Assembly (NCBI GenBank): GCA_964493505.1
Contig: CAZBNP010000006.1
Location: forward strand, 1 to 64,000
Direction of reading: 5' to 3'
From: Chryseosolibacter sp964493505
GTDB taxonomy: Bacteria; Bacteroidota; Bacteroidia; Cytophagales; Cyclobacteriaceae
Length of the DNA stretch: 64,000 nt
In this document: piece after piece, positions 15,888 through 24,861 of the stretch
Position numbering within the stretch: the first letter of the stretch is position 1
Layout of the letters: every line of letters begins with the position of its first letter
The notes under the pieces: generated by a model
What the model saw: the letters and a program-made list of their open reading frames with translations, nothing else
What the model was told of the DNA's origin: nothing
Databases searched by the model: none
Program-made: the position numbers and the translations under genes

Positions 15888-16964
15888 TTGAAAAAGATTC
15901 TGTTTATCTGCCCCTACCCTACAGGCAGAGTTCCCTCTCAACGCTTTCGGTTCGAACAATACATGAGCCATTTGCGGGGAAACGGCTTCCATACAGTGAT
16001 AAAACCGTTTCTTAATGAGAAGACATACTTCGCACTCTACCAAAGTGGGAATTTATTAGCGAAAATACACGCTATTGCCGAAAGTTATCTTCGCCGTATG
16101 GCACTTTTGTCTGAGGCGCGTTCATACGATCTGGTATTCGTCCATCGCGAAGCCGCGCCGGCAGGTCCGCCGGTTATCGAATGGTGGATCACTAAGGTCT
16201 TGGGAAAAAAGCTCATCTATGACTTTGACGACGCCATCTGGCTGACAGACAACAGAGGCGAGTCATCTTTTCAAAAAGCATTGCGTTGGCGAAGCAAGGT
16301 AAGTTCCATTTGTAAATGGAGTTATCGGATAAGTTGCGGCAACGAATATCTCGCCAGTTATGCCCGGCGATTCAACCCGGCGGTCGTTGTCAATCCAACC
16401 ACTATCGACACCGGCCGCGAACACACGCCGGTCCTGCAAAAGCACCTGGCAGAAAACGCTGTCACCATCGGCTGGTCGGGGTCACGATCTACACTCAAGT
16501 ACCTGAACGAGCTTTTACCCGTGCTGCAATCAATTGAGGAGCGATATCCCAAAGTACAAACACTTGTCATCGCCGACGCAAACCCCCGGCTTCCATTAAA
16601 GAACTTCCGATTCCTGCCGTGGATAGAGACCTCTGAGATTGCTGACCTTCAAAACCTAGACATAGGGCTGATGCCGCTGCCGGATGACGAGTGGACCAGA
16701 GGGAAGTGCGGACTCAAAGCGCTTCAATACATGGCCATAGGGATCCCCGCCCTCGTATCACCGGTTGGTGTCAACAGGAAAATCACGGAGCATGGAAAAG
16801 AAGGGTACTGGTGTACTTCACCTTCCGAATGGTACGACCGGCTGGAAGAGATGATCCTTGATCCCGGCTTAAGAAAAAACATCGGGACCCGGGCGAAAAA
16901 GAAGGTAGCCGAACATTATTCGGTCGCCTCCAACTCAGACAACTTCCTCTCCCTTTTCAGGTAA
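15888..16964 (+). CDS. Glycosyltransferase, GT4-like
   Basis: A GT-B glycosyltransferase, 359 residues if it starts at TTG 15888, so that the chain begins (M)KKILFICPYPTGRVPSQRF. That is the normal beginning of such enzymes. An in-frame ATG at 15840 would add 16 unrelated residues encoded over the divergent gene. Visible blocks are YDFDDAIW, ISCGNEYLA, VTIGWSGSRSTLKYL and KCGLKALQYMAIGIPALVSPVG, the donor-binding EX7E-like region. It is transcribed away from the export operon and presumably serves the same glycan. Its 3' end overlaps the convergent membrane-protein gene by 49 bp. Confidence 0.78.
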   Translation: MKKILFICPYPTGRVPSQRFRFEQYMSHLRGNGFHTVIKPFLNEKTYFALYQSGNLLAKIHAIAESYLRRMALLSEARSYDLVFVHREAAPAGPPVIEWWITKVLGKKLIYDFDDAIWLTDNRGESSFQKALRWRSKVSSICKWSYRISCGNEYLASYARRFNPAVVVNPTTIDTGREHTPVLQKHLAENAVTIGWSGSRSTLKYLNELLPVLQSIEERYPKVQTLVIADANPRLPLKNFRFLPWIETSEIADLQNLDIGLMPLPDDEWTRGKCGLKALQYMAIGIPALVSPVGVNRKITEHGKEGYWCTSPSEWYDRLEEMILDPGLRKNIGTRAKKKVAEHYSVASNSDNFLSLFR

Positions 16965-18253
16965 GCGTGTACGATACCGATACTGAGTAGGAAGTATGGC
17001 ATCATGGGAATTTTATAGCGCGAAAGCGTTCCGAAGTTGAAGGTCGACACCCCCACCGCGAAAGCAAAGACGAGCGCAAACGAAAGGCAGAACAAAACGT
17101 CGGGACGTAGAACGTAACGGAATATCCGTCCGCGGACCTTCCAGAGAAGATATATTGTGAGCAGCAGCAACGCAAGAGATTCCAGCGCCGAGAACAACAT
17201 CAATGGGTTATCCACTTCCCACAAGTAAGGCCTGTATAACGAAATATTGATCGCCTGAGGCGCCATGCGCAGCATACTTTCCCATGAACCGTCGAGCGTT
17301 CCCAGTGTATAACCAGACCCCTCGCCTGTGCGGGCACCCCACCCGTAGCGGATGTCGTAAGCCGTTATTCGCGCCGTCTCGGCGAGGTTGCTCACCCGAT
17401 ATCGCTTATCATCCTCCCCTACCTCCACAATCGCGTAGTAAGACAGGAAAGCAGCTATAAGAATAGCGACCGGTGTCACGATAAGTCGCAACATGACCAA
17501 CCGGATTCTGGAAAGGTAGGTGATCACTACCCAGAAAAACAGGGCCGGCAGGAAGCAGAGCAGGATGTATTTCTTGATGGAGAATATCACCCAGAAAGCT
17601 GCCAGTACAAGAATGACAGTGCCTACACGAATGCGCTGGAGAAAGACAAGGCGGTAAAACCCGAACGTCGCCATTCCCAACGCCGCGAGTGTTATTGTGT
17701 CCTTGAATATACCCGATCCCCAAAACACAACCGATGGAATGAAAAGGGACGAGAAAGCGATCCAGCGATGTGAATCCGGATAGAGTCTGTAAAATGTCAG
17801 GAACAACATCCATGCCCCGGTAAAAGCGATGACGGCAAACAATACCGCTGTTCCCGAATAGGAGGAAAACGTCAGTAAGTCCAGAATGGCTGCTATCCTG
17901 ATCACAAAAAACGATTGTGGATCATTCCAGTACCAGATCTGGCTGGCAGTGTCCCATACCCCCGGTCCGTATTCACCATTCGCAAACAACAGCCTGACGC
18001 CAGTCACGGGTGAATCGATCATCGCTTCCCAAAGCACCCTGCTTCCATGTGTGTGATAAGCAAACGTATCGCCACCATCGTAGTAAAACTGGTAGATTAG
18101 TCCCGCCACGAGCGCGCCGAGTATCCGCACAGTCAATGCAGGAAAGAAGTATCTGCGGTTAACGTCGTCGGTAACCCATGGCCGGATAACATACGCCACG
18201 GCATACACCAGAAAGAGAAGGATCGGGGTTACTATGAGGTCGCGCAGTTCCAA
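16916..18253 (-). CDS. Polytopic membrane protein, unknown function
   Basis: A 445-residue protein with about ten to eleven hydrophobic segments and no recognisable catalytic motif. FIPSVVFWGSGIFKDTITLAALG and an extracytoplasmic loop with YDIRYGWGARTGEGSGYTLG stand out. Topology and position beside the glycan locus are compatible with a polysaccharide polymerase or a GT-C-type transferase, but this is only inference. It lies 12 bp after the TPR protein gene on the same strand, and its 3' end overlaps the convergent glycosyltransferase gene. Confidence 0.65.
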   Translation of the reverse strand: MELRDLIVTPILLFLVYAVAYVIRPWVTDDVNRRYFFPALTVRILGALVAGLIYQFYYDGGDTFAYHTHGSRVLWEAMIDSPVTGVRLLFANGEYGPGVWDTASQIWYWNDPQSFFVIRIAAILDLLTFSSYSGTAVLFAVIAFTGAWMLFLTFYRLYPDSHRWIAFSSLFIPSVVFWGSGIFKDTITLAALGMATFGFYRLVFLQRIRVGTVILVLAAFWVIFSIKKYILLCFLPALFFWVVITYLSRIRLVMLRLIVTPVAILIAAFLSYYAIVEVGEDDKRYRVSNLAETARITAYDIRYGWGARTGEGSGYTLGTLDGSWESMLRMAPQAINISLYRPYLWEVDNPLMLFSALESLALLLLTIYLLWKVRGRIFRYVLRPDVLFCLSFALVFAFAVGVSTFNFGTLSRYKIPMMPYFLLSIGIVHAYLKRERKLSELEATE

Positions 18254-18265
18254 GGTCGTGAATCG

Positions 18266-19504
18266 TCAATCCCCTTTCTCCAGGTTCTTCAACTTCCTCT
18301 TGGCATCTTTAAAAGCCTCGTCTTTGCGGCCGGCGAGTTTTCTTACCATTTGGAAGTATCGCTTTGCTTCTTCCTTATTGCCCCGCGCCTGTTGAATTTC
18401 TCCCAATGAAATTAAGGAATACAGGTAATAACCCGATTCAACTGCCCCGATTTCTTCGGCGAATTTCACGCATAAAGAATAATATTTTTCCGAGGCATCG
18501 AGATCCAGGCGTGACTCATAGATCTGTCCGAGGAAAAAAGCGGCATAGCGGCCGCTTGTTGCCTCATAACCGATCTGCGCGCTATCAATCCGGGCGAGTA
18601 TCTCCAGGCACACAGGCTCCGCTTCGACAAAGCGCCTGACCGAATACAGCATTCGCGCGTAGTACCTGTGAAAATACGGGTTGTCGGGGTAACTCTCGAA
18701 CAGGTATTCACTGATACGCAACGCCTGAAGCCGGTCGTTCTCATAACTATTCAGGATGCGCATCAGCCAAACCATTGCCTCGGTGCGCGTATAGAACGCA
18801 TTGTACGACACCTCCTTCAGCTGTTGTAATCCCAGTTGCTTATCGCCTTTGCGAAAAAACCAGAGCAAGGGCCGCAGGGCGGGATAATTTTCAGGCACCC
18901 AAACAGAGAAGTAATTATACAAGGCATCGCCGAAAACCAGCTCCGGGCTAAGGTGATGGTTACCGCGGCTTTCGTCAAGGTAGTCGAGAGCACTTTTCCC
19001 AACCGAAGCGGCTTTCCGCCAGTTCTTGCGCTCCTCGTCAGAATAAAGCCGGCCCTTAAACCCATACGCCGCGGCCAGAAAAAAGGCGGCTTCGGCCTTA
19101 TAAGCAGGGTATCCTTTGTAAAGACGTTCGGCAACCTGAATGGTGGTATCCATATACGCCAAAAACGAGTCGTCATGCGCCAGATTCTTAGGATTCGGCA
19201 TGATCTTCCACCATTCGCTCAATCCCATGAGAAAATAGGGTAGCGGATGCCAGCCGTACCGGCCTTTCAATTCAAGAAATTTGGCCTCCGCGGACTCAAA
19301 CCTGAAATTGTAAAGGTCGTTGAGACTTTGCGTACACTCGAGCTGAATATCCCTGTCTGCCAGGAGTATAATGGTTGTGTCACTCCTGACGTCCGTCTGC
19401 CCGGCAACAGGCCTGGGTATCAGAAAACAAAGAGCGCCAAACAAGCACGCAGCCCCAAAGGCATAGAACCTGTCGATCCTGCTATATTTGCCTGAAAGTT
19501 TCAT
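18266..19504 (-). CDS. Exported TPR protein, unknown function
   Basis: A 412-residue protein with an N-terminal signal sequence (hydrophobic AFGAACLFGALCFLIP, cleavage plausible near VAGQ) and helical TPR-like repeats through most of the chain. The C-terminus carries the clearest repeats (GYYLYSLISLGEIQQARGNKEEAKRYFQMV). Tryptophan-rich LMGLSEWWKIMP is a notable block near residue 95. Proteins of this layout are common in Bacteroidota and are probably periplasmic or outer-membrane scaffolds. It is the first gene of a two-gene unit with the polytopic membrane protein. Confidence 0.7.
   Translation of the reverse strand: MKLSGKYSRIDRFYAFGAACLFGALCFLIPRPVAGQTDVRSDTTIILLADRDIQLECTQSLNDLYNFRFESAEAKFLELKGRYGWHPLPYFLMGLSEWWKIMPNPKNLAHDDSFLAYMDTTIQVAERLYKGYPAYKAEAAFFLAAAYGFKGRLYSDEERKNWRKAASVGKSALDYLDESRGNHHLSPELVFGDALYNYFSVWVPENYPALRPLLWFFRKGDKQLGLQQLKEVSYNAFYTRTEAMVWLMRILNSYENDRLQALRISEYLFESYPDNPYFHRYYARMLYSVRRFVEAEPVCLEILARIDSAQIGYEATSGRYAAFFLGQIYESRLDLDASEKYYSLCVKFAEEIGAVESGYYLYSLISLGEIQQARGNKEEAKRYFQMVRKLAGRKDEAFKDAKRKLKNLEKGD
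19483..19490 (+). promoter_or_regulatory. -7 element for the 215-residue membrane protein
   Basis: TATATTTG matches TAnnTTTG exactly on the plus strand. It lies within the first codons of the divergent TPR gene, 37 bp before the GTG start at 19527. No clear -33 partner was seen. Confidence 0.4.
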
Positions 19505-19526
19505 ATTACCTTAACGCGCTACCAAC

Positions 19527-20174
19527 GTGGTTAATTCTCAACCCATAAACGAAGGCGAAACTAAGTCATTATTTGCAGGCGACAAAAAACTGATTTTCGT
19601 TCTGCTGTGCCTTTGCACACTGGTGTTGCTCTTCATAAAAATCTCTTTCATCGAGAATGAGACCGCTGCATTTGAGTTTCTTCAGGATCGCCCTGAAGGC
19701 GCCGTTCTACGCGCTATTAACGGACTCAAATTCCTCTCGATACCGCTCGTCTACTTCTGGAAATTCTCCGTGATCGCGTTTGTGATCTGGGTCGGATGCT
19801 TTATGTTCGGCTATCGCGTGACCTATTCGCAATGCTGGGGTGTCGTCCTGGGAGCTGAGTTCATTTTTCTGATCCCCGAATTGCTGAAAATCGTATGGTT
19901 TCTCACTGTTGAAACAGATCCGAACTATTACGACATAAGGGCCTTCTACCCGTTATCCCTGATGCACTTCTTCGATTACGCTACGATTGACAGCAGGTGG
20001 GCTTATCCTCTGCGCGCATTGAACGTGTTTGAGGTGATCTACTGGTACCTGCTGGTGGTGGGTGTGCACCATTACGCACGCAAGGAAAAAAAGGTTGTGT
20101 GGTGGATTATCGTGTGCTCCTATGTCCTGATCTTCTTTCTCTGGCTGGGCTTCTACTTGATCGTTTATAAATAG
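19527..20174 (+). CDS. Membrane protein, unknown function
   Basis: A 215-residue protein with about five transmembrane segments (KLIFVLLCLCTLVLLFIK, then LVYFWKFSVIAFVIWVGCFMF and others). It starts at GTG, and the next in-frame Met is well inside the membrane region. No motif points to a function. The start codon lies only 22 bp from the divergent TPR gene. About 120 bp without a gene separate it from the DUF2723 gene downstream. Confidence 0.65.
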   Translation: MVNSQPINEGETKSLFAGDKKLIFVLLCLCTLVLLFIKISFIENETAAFEFLQDRPEGAVLRAINGLKFLSIPLVYFWKFSVIAFVIWVGCFMFGYRVTYSQCWGVVLGAEFIFLIPELLKIVWFLTVETDPNYYDIRAFYPLSLMHFFDYATIDSRWAYPLRALNVFEVIYWYLLVVGVHHYARKEKKVVWWIIVCSYVLIFFLWLGFYLIVYK

Positions 20175-20295
20175 CGAAGGGCAATAGGCAAAGGAGGAGC
20201 ACCCAGCACCATTTATACAGGCTTTATAGTCAAAAAAACCAAAAATCTGGATATTCCTCGTTATTTTGGCGGCTCAAGGTTAGAAAGATCGGAAC

Positions 20296-23268
20296 ATGAA
20301 TCATAATTTTCAAAAGATTAACAATCTCACCGGTTGGGTGGTTTTCGCGATTGCATTAGCTGTTTACTGGCTTACCATGGAGCCCACGGCGAGTTACTGG
20401 GATTGCGGAGAATTTATTGCGGTATCGTACAAGCTCGAGGTGCCCCATCCCCCCGGCGCACCGCTCTTCCTCCTGATCGGAAGAATGTTCTCCTTCCTTT
20501 CGTTCGGTGATACAACGATGGTTGCCTATTGGATCAACTTCATCAGCGTAGTTGCCGGCGCGTTTACTTCACTCTTCCTGTTTTGGTCTACCGTGTTGTT
20601 GGGTCGAAAGCTGATGAAGATCCGCACCCCCGAAGAACTCACCGCCGACCGCACCTGGGTGCTGATGGGCGCCGGTCTGGTCGGTTCGCTTGCGTTCACG
20701 TTTTCCGACTCCGCCTGGTTTTCGAACGTCGAAGCGGAGGTATATGGAATGTCGTCGTTCTTCACCGCGTTTGTGGTATGGGCCATGTTAAAATGGGATC
20801 TCATTGAAGATGAGTCGAAGGCAAACCGCTGGCTCATACTGATATTTTACATGATGGGTCTGTCGATCGGCGTTCACTTGCTCAACCTCGTCACGATTCC
20901 CGCGCTCGCGCTGATTTATTACTTCAAGAAGTACACACCCGGCACGTGGGGCGTTGTAGCCACCATGCTCGTCAGTCTTTTCATCATCTTCTTCATCAAC
21001 AATATCATCATACCCGGCCTCCCCACAATGGCTGGAAATTTCGAAATTTTCTTTGTCAACAGTCTTGGCCTTCCATTTGAGTCGGGAGTAATCTTCTTCT
21101 CCCTGCTCATCATCGGTGCTTTAATCTACGGCATTTACTATTCGCAGAAAAACAACAAGGAAGTACTCAATACATTCCTCCTTTCAACCACTTTCATTCT
21201 CATCGGATACTCATCCTACGCGATGATCGTGATCCGGGCAAATCAAAACCCGCCCATCAATGAGAACGATCCATCAGACGTTATGAGCTTCGTTCGTTAC
21301 CTCAAGCGTGAACAATACGGAAGCCGACCGCTGCTTTACGGCCAATACTTTACCGCTGAAGTGACGGGATACAAAGAAGGTGAACCTGTTTACGTGAAAG
21401 GCAAAGACAAATACGAAATCAGTGACCGCAGGATCTCCTACGAATATTCGGCAAACAATCAAACCATTCTGCCACGCATCTGGAGTACGGATCCTCAACA
21501 CCAACAGGTCTACCGCGACCTACTCAATCTTGAACAGGGAGAAAAGCCCAAGTTCTTCAGAGACAATCTCTATTACATGTTTACCCACCAGATCGGGCAC
21601 ATGTATATGCGCTACTTCATGTTCAACTTCGCCGGCAGACAAAGCGATAACCAGAACTCCGGGTGGTTGAGCCCGTTGCACTGGTTCGAAAACATTCCAA
21701 AGTCACTGGCAGAAAACAAAGGCCGGAACAATTTCTATATGATTCCCTTCCTGCTGGGGTTCATCGGGATGTTCTACCAGGCTTTTCACAACACGAAGAG
21801 CTTCACGGTAGTAGCGTTGCTATTTGTACTTACCGGTGTTGCGCTCGTCATCTACCTTAACTCACCGCCTACGGAGCCGCGCGAACGCGACTATATATAC
21901 ACCGGATCGTATTACGCATTCTGTTTCTGGATCGGCTTCGCTGTCATTGCGATTGCCGAAGCCCTGGCAAAAACAACCCGAAACCTGAAGACGGCCGGAA
22001 TCATTGCCACCCTGATATGCCTGAGCGCCCCCGCGCTGATGGCGAAAGACGGATGGGATGATCACGATCGCTCGGAGAGATACTTCTCCGTAGACTCGGC
22101 TACGAACTACCTGAACTCATGCGCGCCAAACAGTATCCTGTTCACCGGTGGAGATAACGACACGTTTCCTCTCTGGTATGCGCAGGAAGTTGAAGGTGTG
22201 CGAACCGACGTGCGGGTTGTCGTTCTGAGCTACTACAATACAGACTGGTATATCAAGCAAACCATGCGGCAGACATACGAGTCTGAACCGTTCCCCTATA
22301 CACTTACCAGTACAAATTACCGTCAGGGCGGACCCAATGACTACCTTCCATACTACGATGCCAAGATCAATTCAGTCGATCTGAACCAGTATCTCGACCT
22401 GCTGAAGAGAGACCATCAGGGACTTCGCATGTTCGCTACCGCCAATGCCGTGCCGACGAGGGAGATCGTCCTTAAAGTTGATGTTGATAAAGTTCGTGCG
22501 CTGGGTATCGTTCCCGCTGAACTCGATAGTCTGATCGTACCGGAGATGCGTTTGCGCCTTCGGGGTAATGGGCTTGAGAAGAAAGACCTGGCGATGCTGG
22601 ACGTACTCGCCACAGCAAAGTGGGAGCGCCCCATGTACGTAAACAATACATCCCTGTCGCAATTCAACGTAGACCTTACGCCTTATGTGGTGCAGGAAGG
22701 AAATGCTTACCGCATCCTGCCCGTGCTGAATCCAAACCCCGAGATTGAGCTGGTCAACACCGATGTGAGCTACAAAAACATCATGGAAAGCTTCCAGTTC
22801 CGCGGACTTGCCGACTCAACGGCGTATTTTTCTCCCGATTACCGTAGCTTCGTACAGAACCACAGAAGCAGCCTCAACTCAGTAGCATCAGCACTTATCG
22901 CAGGTGGTGACAGCGCTCGCGCAAGAGAAGTGCTATTGTACAGTATCGAAAAAATGCCCGATCATGGGGTACGGTATGACTATACCAATACCCAGACAGT
23001 GGAGTTATTGATGGCCGTTGGCGAAAGAGAGCAAGCGATTGAAATGGCTGATCTGTTGAGTAGCCGCTCTGACGAGCTTGCCAACTACTATGTCACACAG
23101 CGCGATTACGGGCGCAACCTCCAGATACCAATCGTTATCCTCGGGCAATTACAACGTGTGATGTTTGAGTACGGTGAAACGGAAACAGCTGAAAGAATCG
23201 AGGCGATGTATAACAAGCACTACGCAGCTTTCCAGAACCAGAGGGGGTTTAACAGGTCCGGGTTTTAG
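20296..23268 (+). CDS. DUF2723 membrane protein (GT-C-like)
   Basis: A 990-residue protein typical of Bacteroidota. The N-terminal DUF2723 domain starts at once: WLTMEPTASYWDCGEFI and KLEVPHPPGAPLFLLIGR are its signature, with Asp and Glu in the first loop as in GT-C glycosyltransferases. About 12 transmembrane helices extend to about residue 590. A soluble C-terminal part follows, containing FTGGDNDTFPLWYAQEVEGV and helical repeats near the end. The family is related to protein O-mannosyltransferases, so transfer of a lipid-linked sugar at the membrane is plausible but unproven. Confidence 0.85.
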   Translation: MNHNFQKINNLTGWVVFAIALAVYWLTMEPTASYWDCGEFIAVSYKLEVPHPPGAPLFLLIGRMFSFLSFGDTTMVAYWINFISVVAGAFTSLFLFWSTVLLGRKLMKIRTPEELTADRTWVLMGAGLVGSLAFTFSDSAWFSNVEAEVYGMSSFFTAFVVWAMLKWDLIEDESKANRWLILIFYMMGLSIGVHLLNLVTIPALALIYYFKKYTPGTWGVVATMLVSLFIIFFINNIIIPGLPTMAGNFEIFFVNSLGLPFESGVIFFSLLIIGALIYGIYYSQKNNKEVLNTFLLSTTFILIGYSSYAMIVIRANQNPPINENDPSDVMSFVRYLKREQYGSRPLLYGQYFTAEVTGYKEGEPVYVKGKDKYEISDRRISYEYSANNQTILPRIWSTDPQHQQVYRDLLNLEQGEKPKFFRDNLYYMFTHQIGHMYMRYFMFNFAGRQSDNQNSGWLSPLHWFENIPKSLAENKGRNNFYMIPFLLGFIGMFYQAFHNTKSFTVVALLFVLTGVALVIYLNSPPTEPRERDYIYTGSYYAFCFWIGFAVIAIAEALAKTTRNLKTAGIIATLICLSAPALMAKDGWDDHDRSERYFSVDSATNYLNSCAPNSILFTGGDNDTFPLWYAQEVEGVRTDVRVVVLSYYNTDWYIKQTMRQTYESEPFPYTLTSTNYRQGGPNDYLPYYDAKINSVDLNQYLDLLKRDHQGLRMFATANAVPTREIVLKVDVDKVRALGIVPAELDSLIVPEMRLRLRGNGLEKKDLAMLDVLATAKWERPMYVNNTSLSQFNVDLTPYVVQEGNAYRILPVLNPNPEIELVNTDVSYKNIMESFQFRGLADSTAYFSPDYRSFVQNHRSSLNSVASALIAGGDSARAREVLLYSIEKMPDHGVRYDYTNTQTVELLMAVGEREQAIEMADLLSSRSDELANYYVTQRDYGRNLQIPIVILGQLQRVMFEYGETETAERIEAMYNKHYAAFQNQRGFNRSGF

Positions 23269-23274
23269 GTAGTT

Positions 23275-23316
23275 GGTGGTCAGTAGTCGGGATATCACTG
23301 CCGACTACTGACCACC
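23275..23316. terminator. 16-bp perfect hairpin between convergent genes
   Basis: GGTGGTCAGTAGTCGG (23275-23290) is the exact reverse complement of the bases at 23301-23316, with a 10-nt loop. It lies between the DUF2723 stop and the lpdA stop, so it can act as a two-way terminator. It has no T-run, and its GTAGTCGG-like wording resembles simple intergenic repeats of this phylum. Confidence 0.6.
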
Positions 23317-23322
23317 GCTAAC

Positions 23323-24714
23323 CTACAAATGAATAACTTCACCATACGCCGCGGCGGCTGCTTCCATAATAGCCTCGCTCATGGTGGGGTGTGGATGCAC
23401 TGACTTAATAATCTCATGACCAGTCGTTTCCAGGTTTCTGGCAACGACTACTTCCGCGATCATCTCCGTAACATTCGCGCCAATGAAGTGCGCGCCCAGC
23501 CACTCGCCGTATTTCGCGTCGAAGATCACTTTCACAAAACCATCCGTCGCACCGGCGGCCTTGGCCTTGCCCGATGCACTGAAAGGGAATCTACCTACCT
23601 TGATATCATAACCAGCTTTGCGCGCAGCCTCTTCCGTGTAACCGACAGAGGCGATCTCCGGCGAACAATAAGTACATCCCGGCAGGTTATTGTAATTAAG
23701 CGGCCGCGGATTCTGACCGGCCATCTTTTCTACGCAGATAATACCCTCTGCTGAGGCAACGTGTGCCAGCGCGGGTCCTTTTACAATATCCCCGATCGCA
23801 TACACACCCGCGACATTCGTTTTATAAAAATCATCTACAACAACTTTCCCTTTCTCGGTTTTAACGCCGGCCTCCTCAAGGCCGATACCCTCCAGGTTTG
23901 TGGATATCCCCACAGCGGAAAGAACAATATCGGACTCGATCTTGATCTCACCATCCGGCGTTTTGACCGTCGCAACGCAGCCTTTACCCGAAGTGTCTAC
24001 CTTCGTCACTTCAGAGCTCGTATAGATAGTCATCCCGCTCTTCTTGAATGTCTTCTCCAGCGCCTTGGAGACCTCCTCATCTTCAACAGGAACGATTCGC
24101 GGCAGAAACTCAACAATAGTTACTTCCGCACCGAGTGTCTGATAAAAATACGCAAACTCGACGCCGATCGCGCCGGAGCCAACAACCAGCAATTTCTTCG
24201 GTACGGCATCGAGTATCATTGCCTCGCGGTAGCCGAGAATCTTTTTTCCATCGATTTTCAGGGAAGGCAATTCACGCGAACGCCCGCCCGTAGCGATGAT
24301 CGTATTTTTCGCTTCGTAATCTGTCTTCTTACCAGCTTTGTCAGCCACTTCAACCTTGCCACCTTTCTTGATCTTGCCGGTACCCTCGATCAGGTCGATC
24401 TTGTTTTTCTTGAAGAGAAACTGAACTCCTTTGCTGTTGCTGGCTGCCACATCCCGGCTGCGTTTCACAATGGCTGTAAAATCCGCTTTCGACGTCTTCA
24501 CTTCTATTCCATAATCTTTCGCATGGTTGATATACTCAAACACATTCGCGCTCTTCAATAAAGCCTTTGTCGGTATACATCCCCAGTTGAGACAAATACC
24601 ACCAATTTCAGCTTTTTCAACAACACCTACCTTCATTCCAAGCTGAGAAGCGCGGATTGCAGCAACATATCCTCCGGGACCGCTTCCGATAACGATCAGA
24701 TCATATTTAGACAT
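23323..24714 (-). CDS. lpdA: Dihydrolipoyl dehydrogenase (E3)
   Basis: The flavoprotein E3 reoxidises lipoamide in pyruvate, 2-oxoglutarate and branched-chain dehydrogenase complexes. It has 463 residues. The FAD motif is VIGSGPGGYVAAIRA and the redox disulfide is Cys41-Cys46 in GGICLNWGCIPTK. The NAD motif is VVGSGAIGVEFAYFY, and the second FAD block is VYAIGDI. The catalytic His/Glu are in HPHPTMSEAI at the C-terminus. It is not linked to other complex genes here, so it probably serves several complexes. Confidence 0.96.
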   Translation of the reverse strand: MSKYDLIVIGSGPGGYVAAIRASQLGMKVGVVEKAEIGGICLNWGCIPTKALLKSANVFEYINHAKDYGIEVKTSKADFTAIVKRSRDVAASNSKGVQFLFKKNKIDLIEGTGKIKKGGKVEVADKAGKKTDYEAKNTIIATGGRSRELPSLKIDGKKILGYREAMILDAVPKKLLVVGSGAIGVEFAYFYQTLGAEVTIVEFLPRIVPVEDEEVSKALEKTFKKSGMTIYTSSEVTKVDTSGKGCVATVKTPDGEIKIESDIVLSAVGISTNLEGIGLEEAGVKTEKGKVVVDDFYKTNVAGVYAIGDIVKGPALAHVASAEGIICVEKMAGQNPRPLNYNNLPGCTYCSPEIASVGYTEEAARKAGYDIKVGRFPFSASGKAKAAGATDGFVKVIFDAKYGEWLGAHFIGANVTEMIAEVVVARNLETTGHEIIKSVHPHPTMSEAIMEAAAAAYGEVIHL

Positions 24715-24739
24715 AGAAGTAGAATTTAAATTTCGCTGC

Positions 24740-24747
24740 CAAAGATA
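24740..24747 (-). promoter_or_regulatory. -7 element of lpdA
   Basis: On the minus strand TATCTTTG matches TAnnTTTG exactly, 25 bp before the lpdA ATG. A TTG lies 14 bp upstream, closer than the usual spacing. Confidence 0.5.
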
Positions 24748-24816
24748 AACCGGTTATCGGTCAATAAAAAGCAGTGCGTAGTGATTCGTAGTGGTGGCAT
24801 TATCCCCCAAAAAACC

Positions 24817-24824
24817 TATTTTTG
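24817..24824 (+). promoter_or_regulatory. -7 element of fabG
   Basis: TATTTTTG matches TAnnTTTG exactly and lies 37 bp before the fabG ATG. No clear -33 TTTG was identified. Confidence 0.45.
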
Positions 24825-24861
24825 ACGGCAAACACACTACCAGCTGTCAAACTCACGAACC

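Noticed and set aside
8609..16964. Glycan locus as a mobile or horizontally acquired island
   Set aside because: No integrase, insertion sequence or flanking repeats were seen, and base composition is not obviously different. A composition calculation would be needed to claim transfer.
23761..24561. Plus-strand open frame of 266 codons opposite lpdA
   Set aside because: It is the antisense shadow of a clear dihydrolipoyl dehydrogenase gene and has no motifs of its own.
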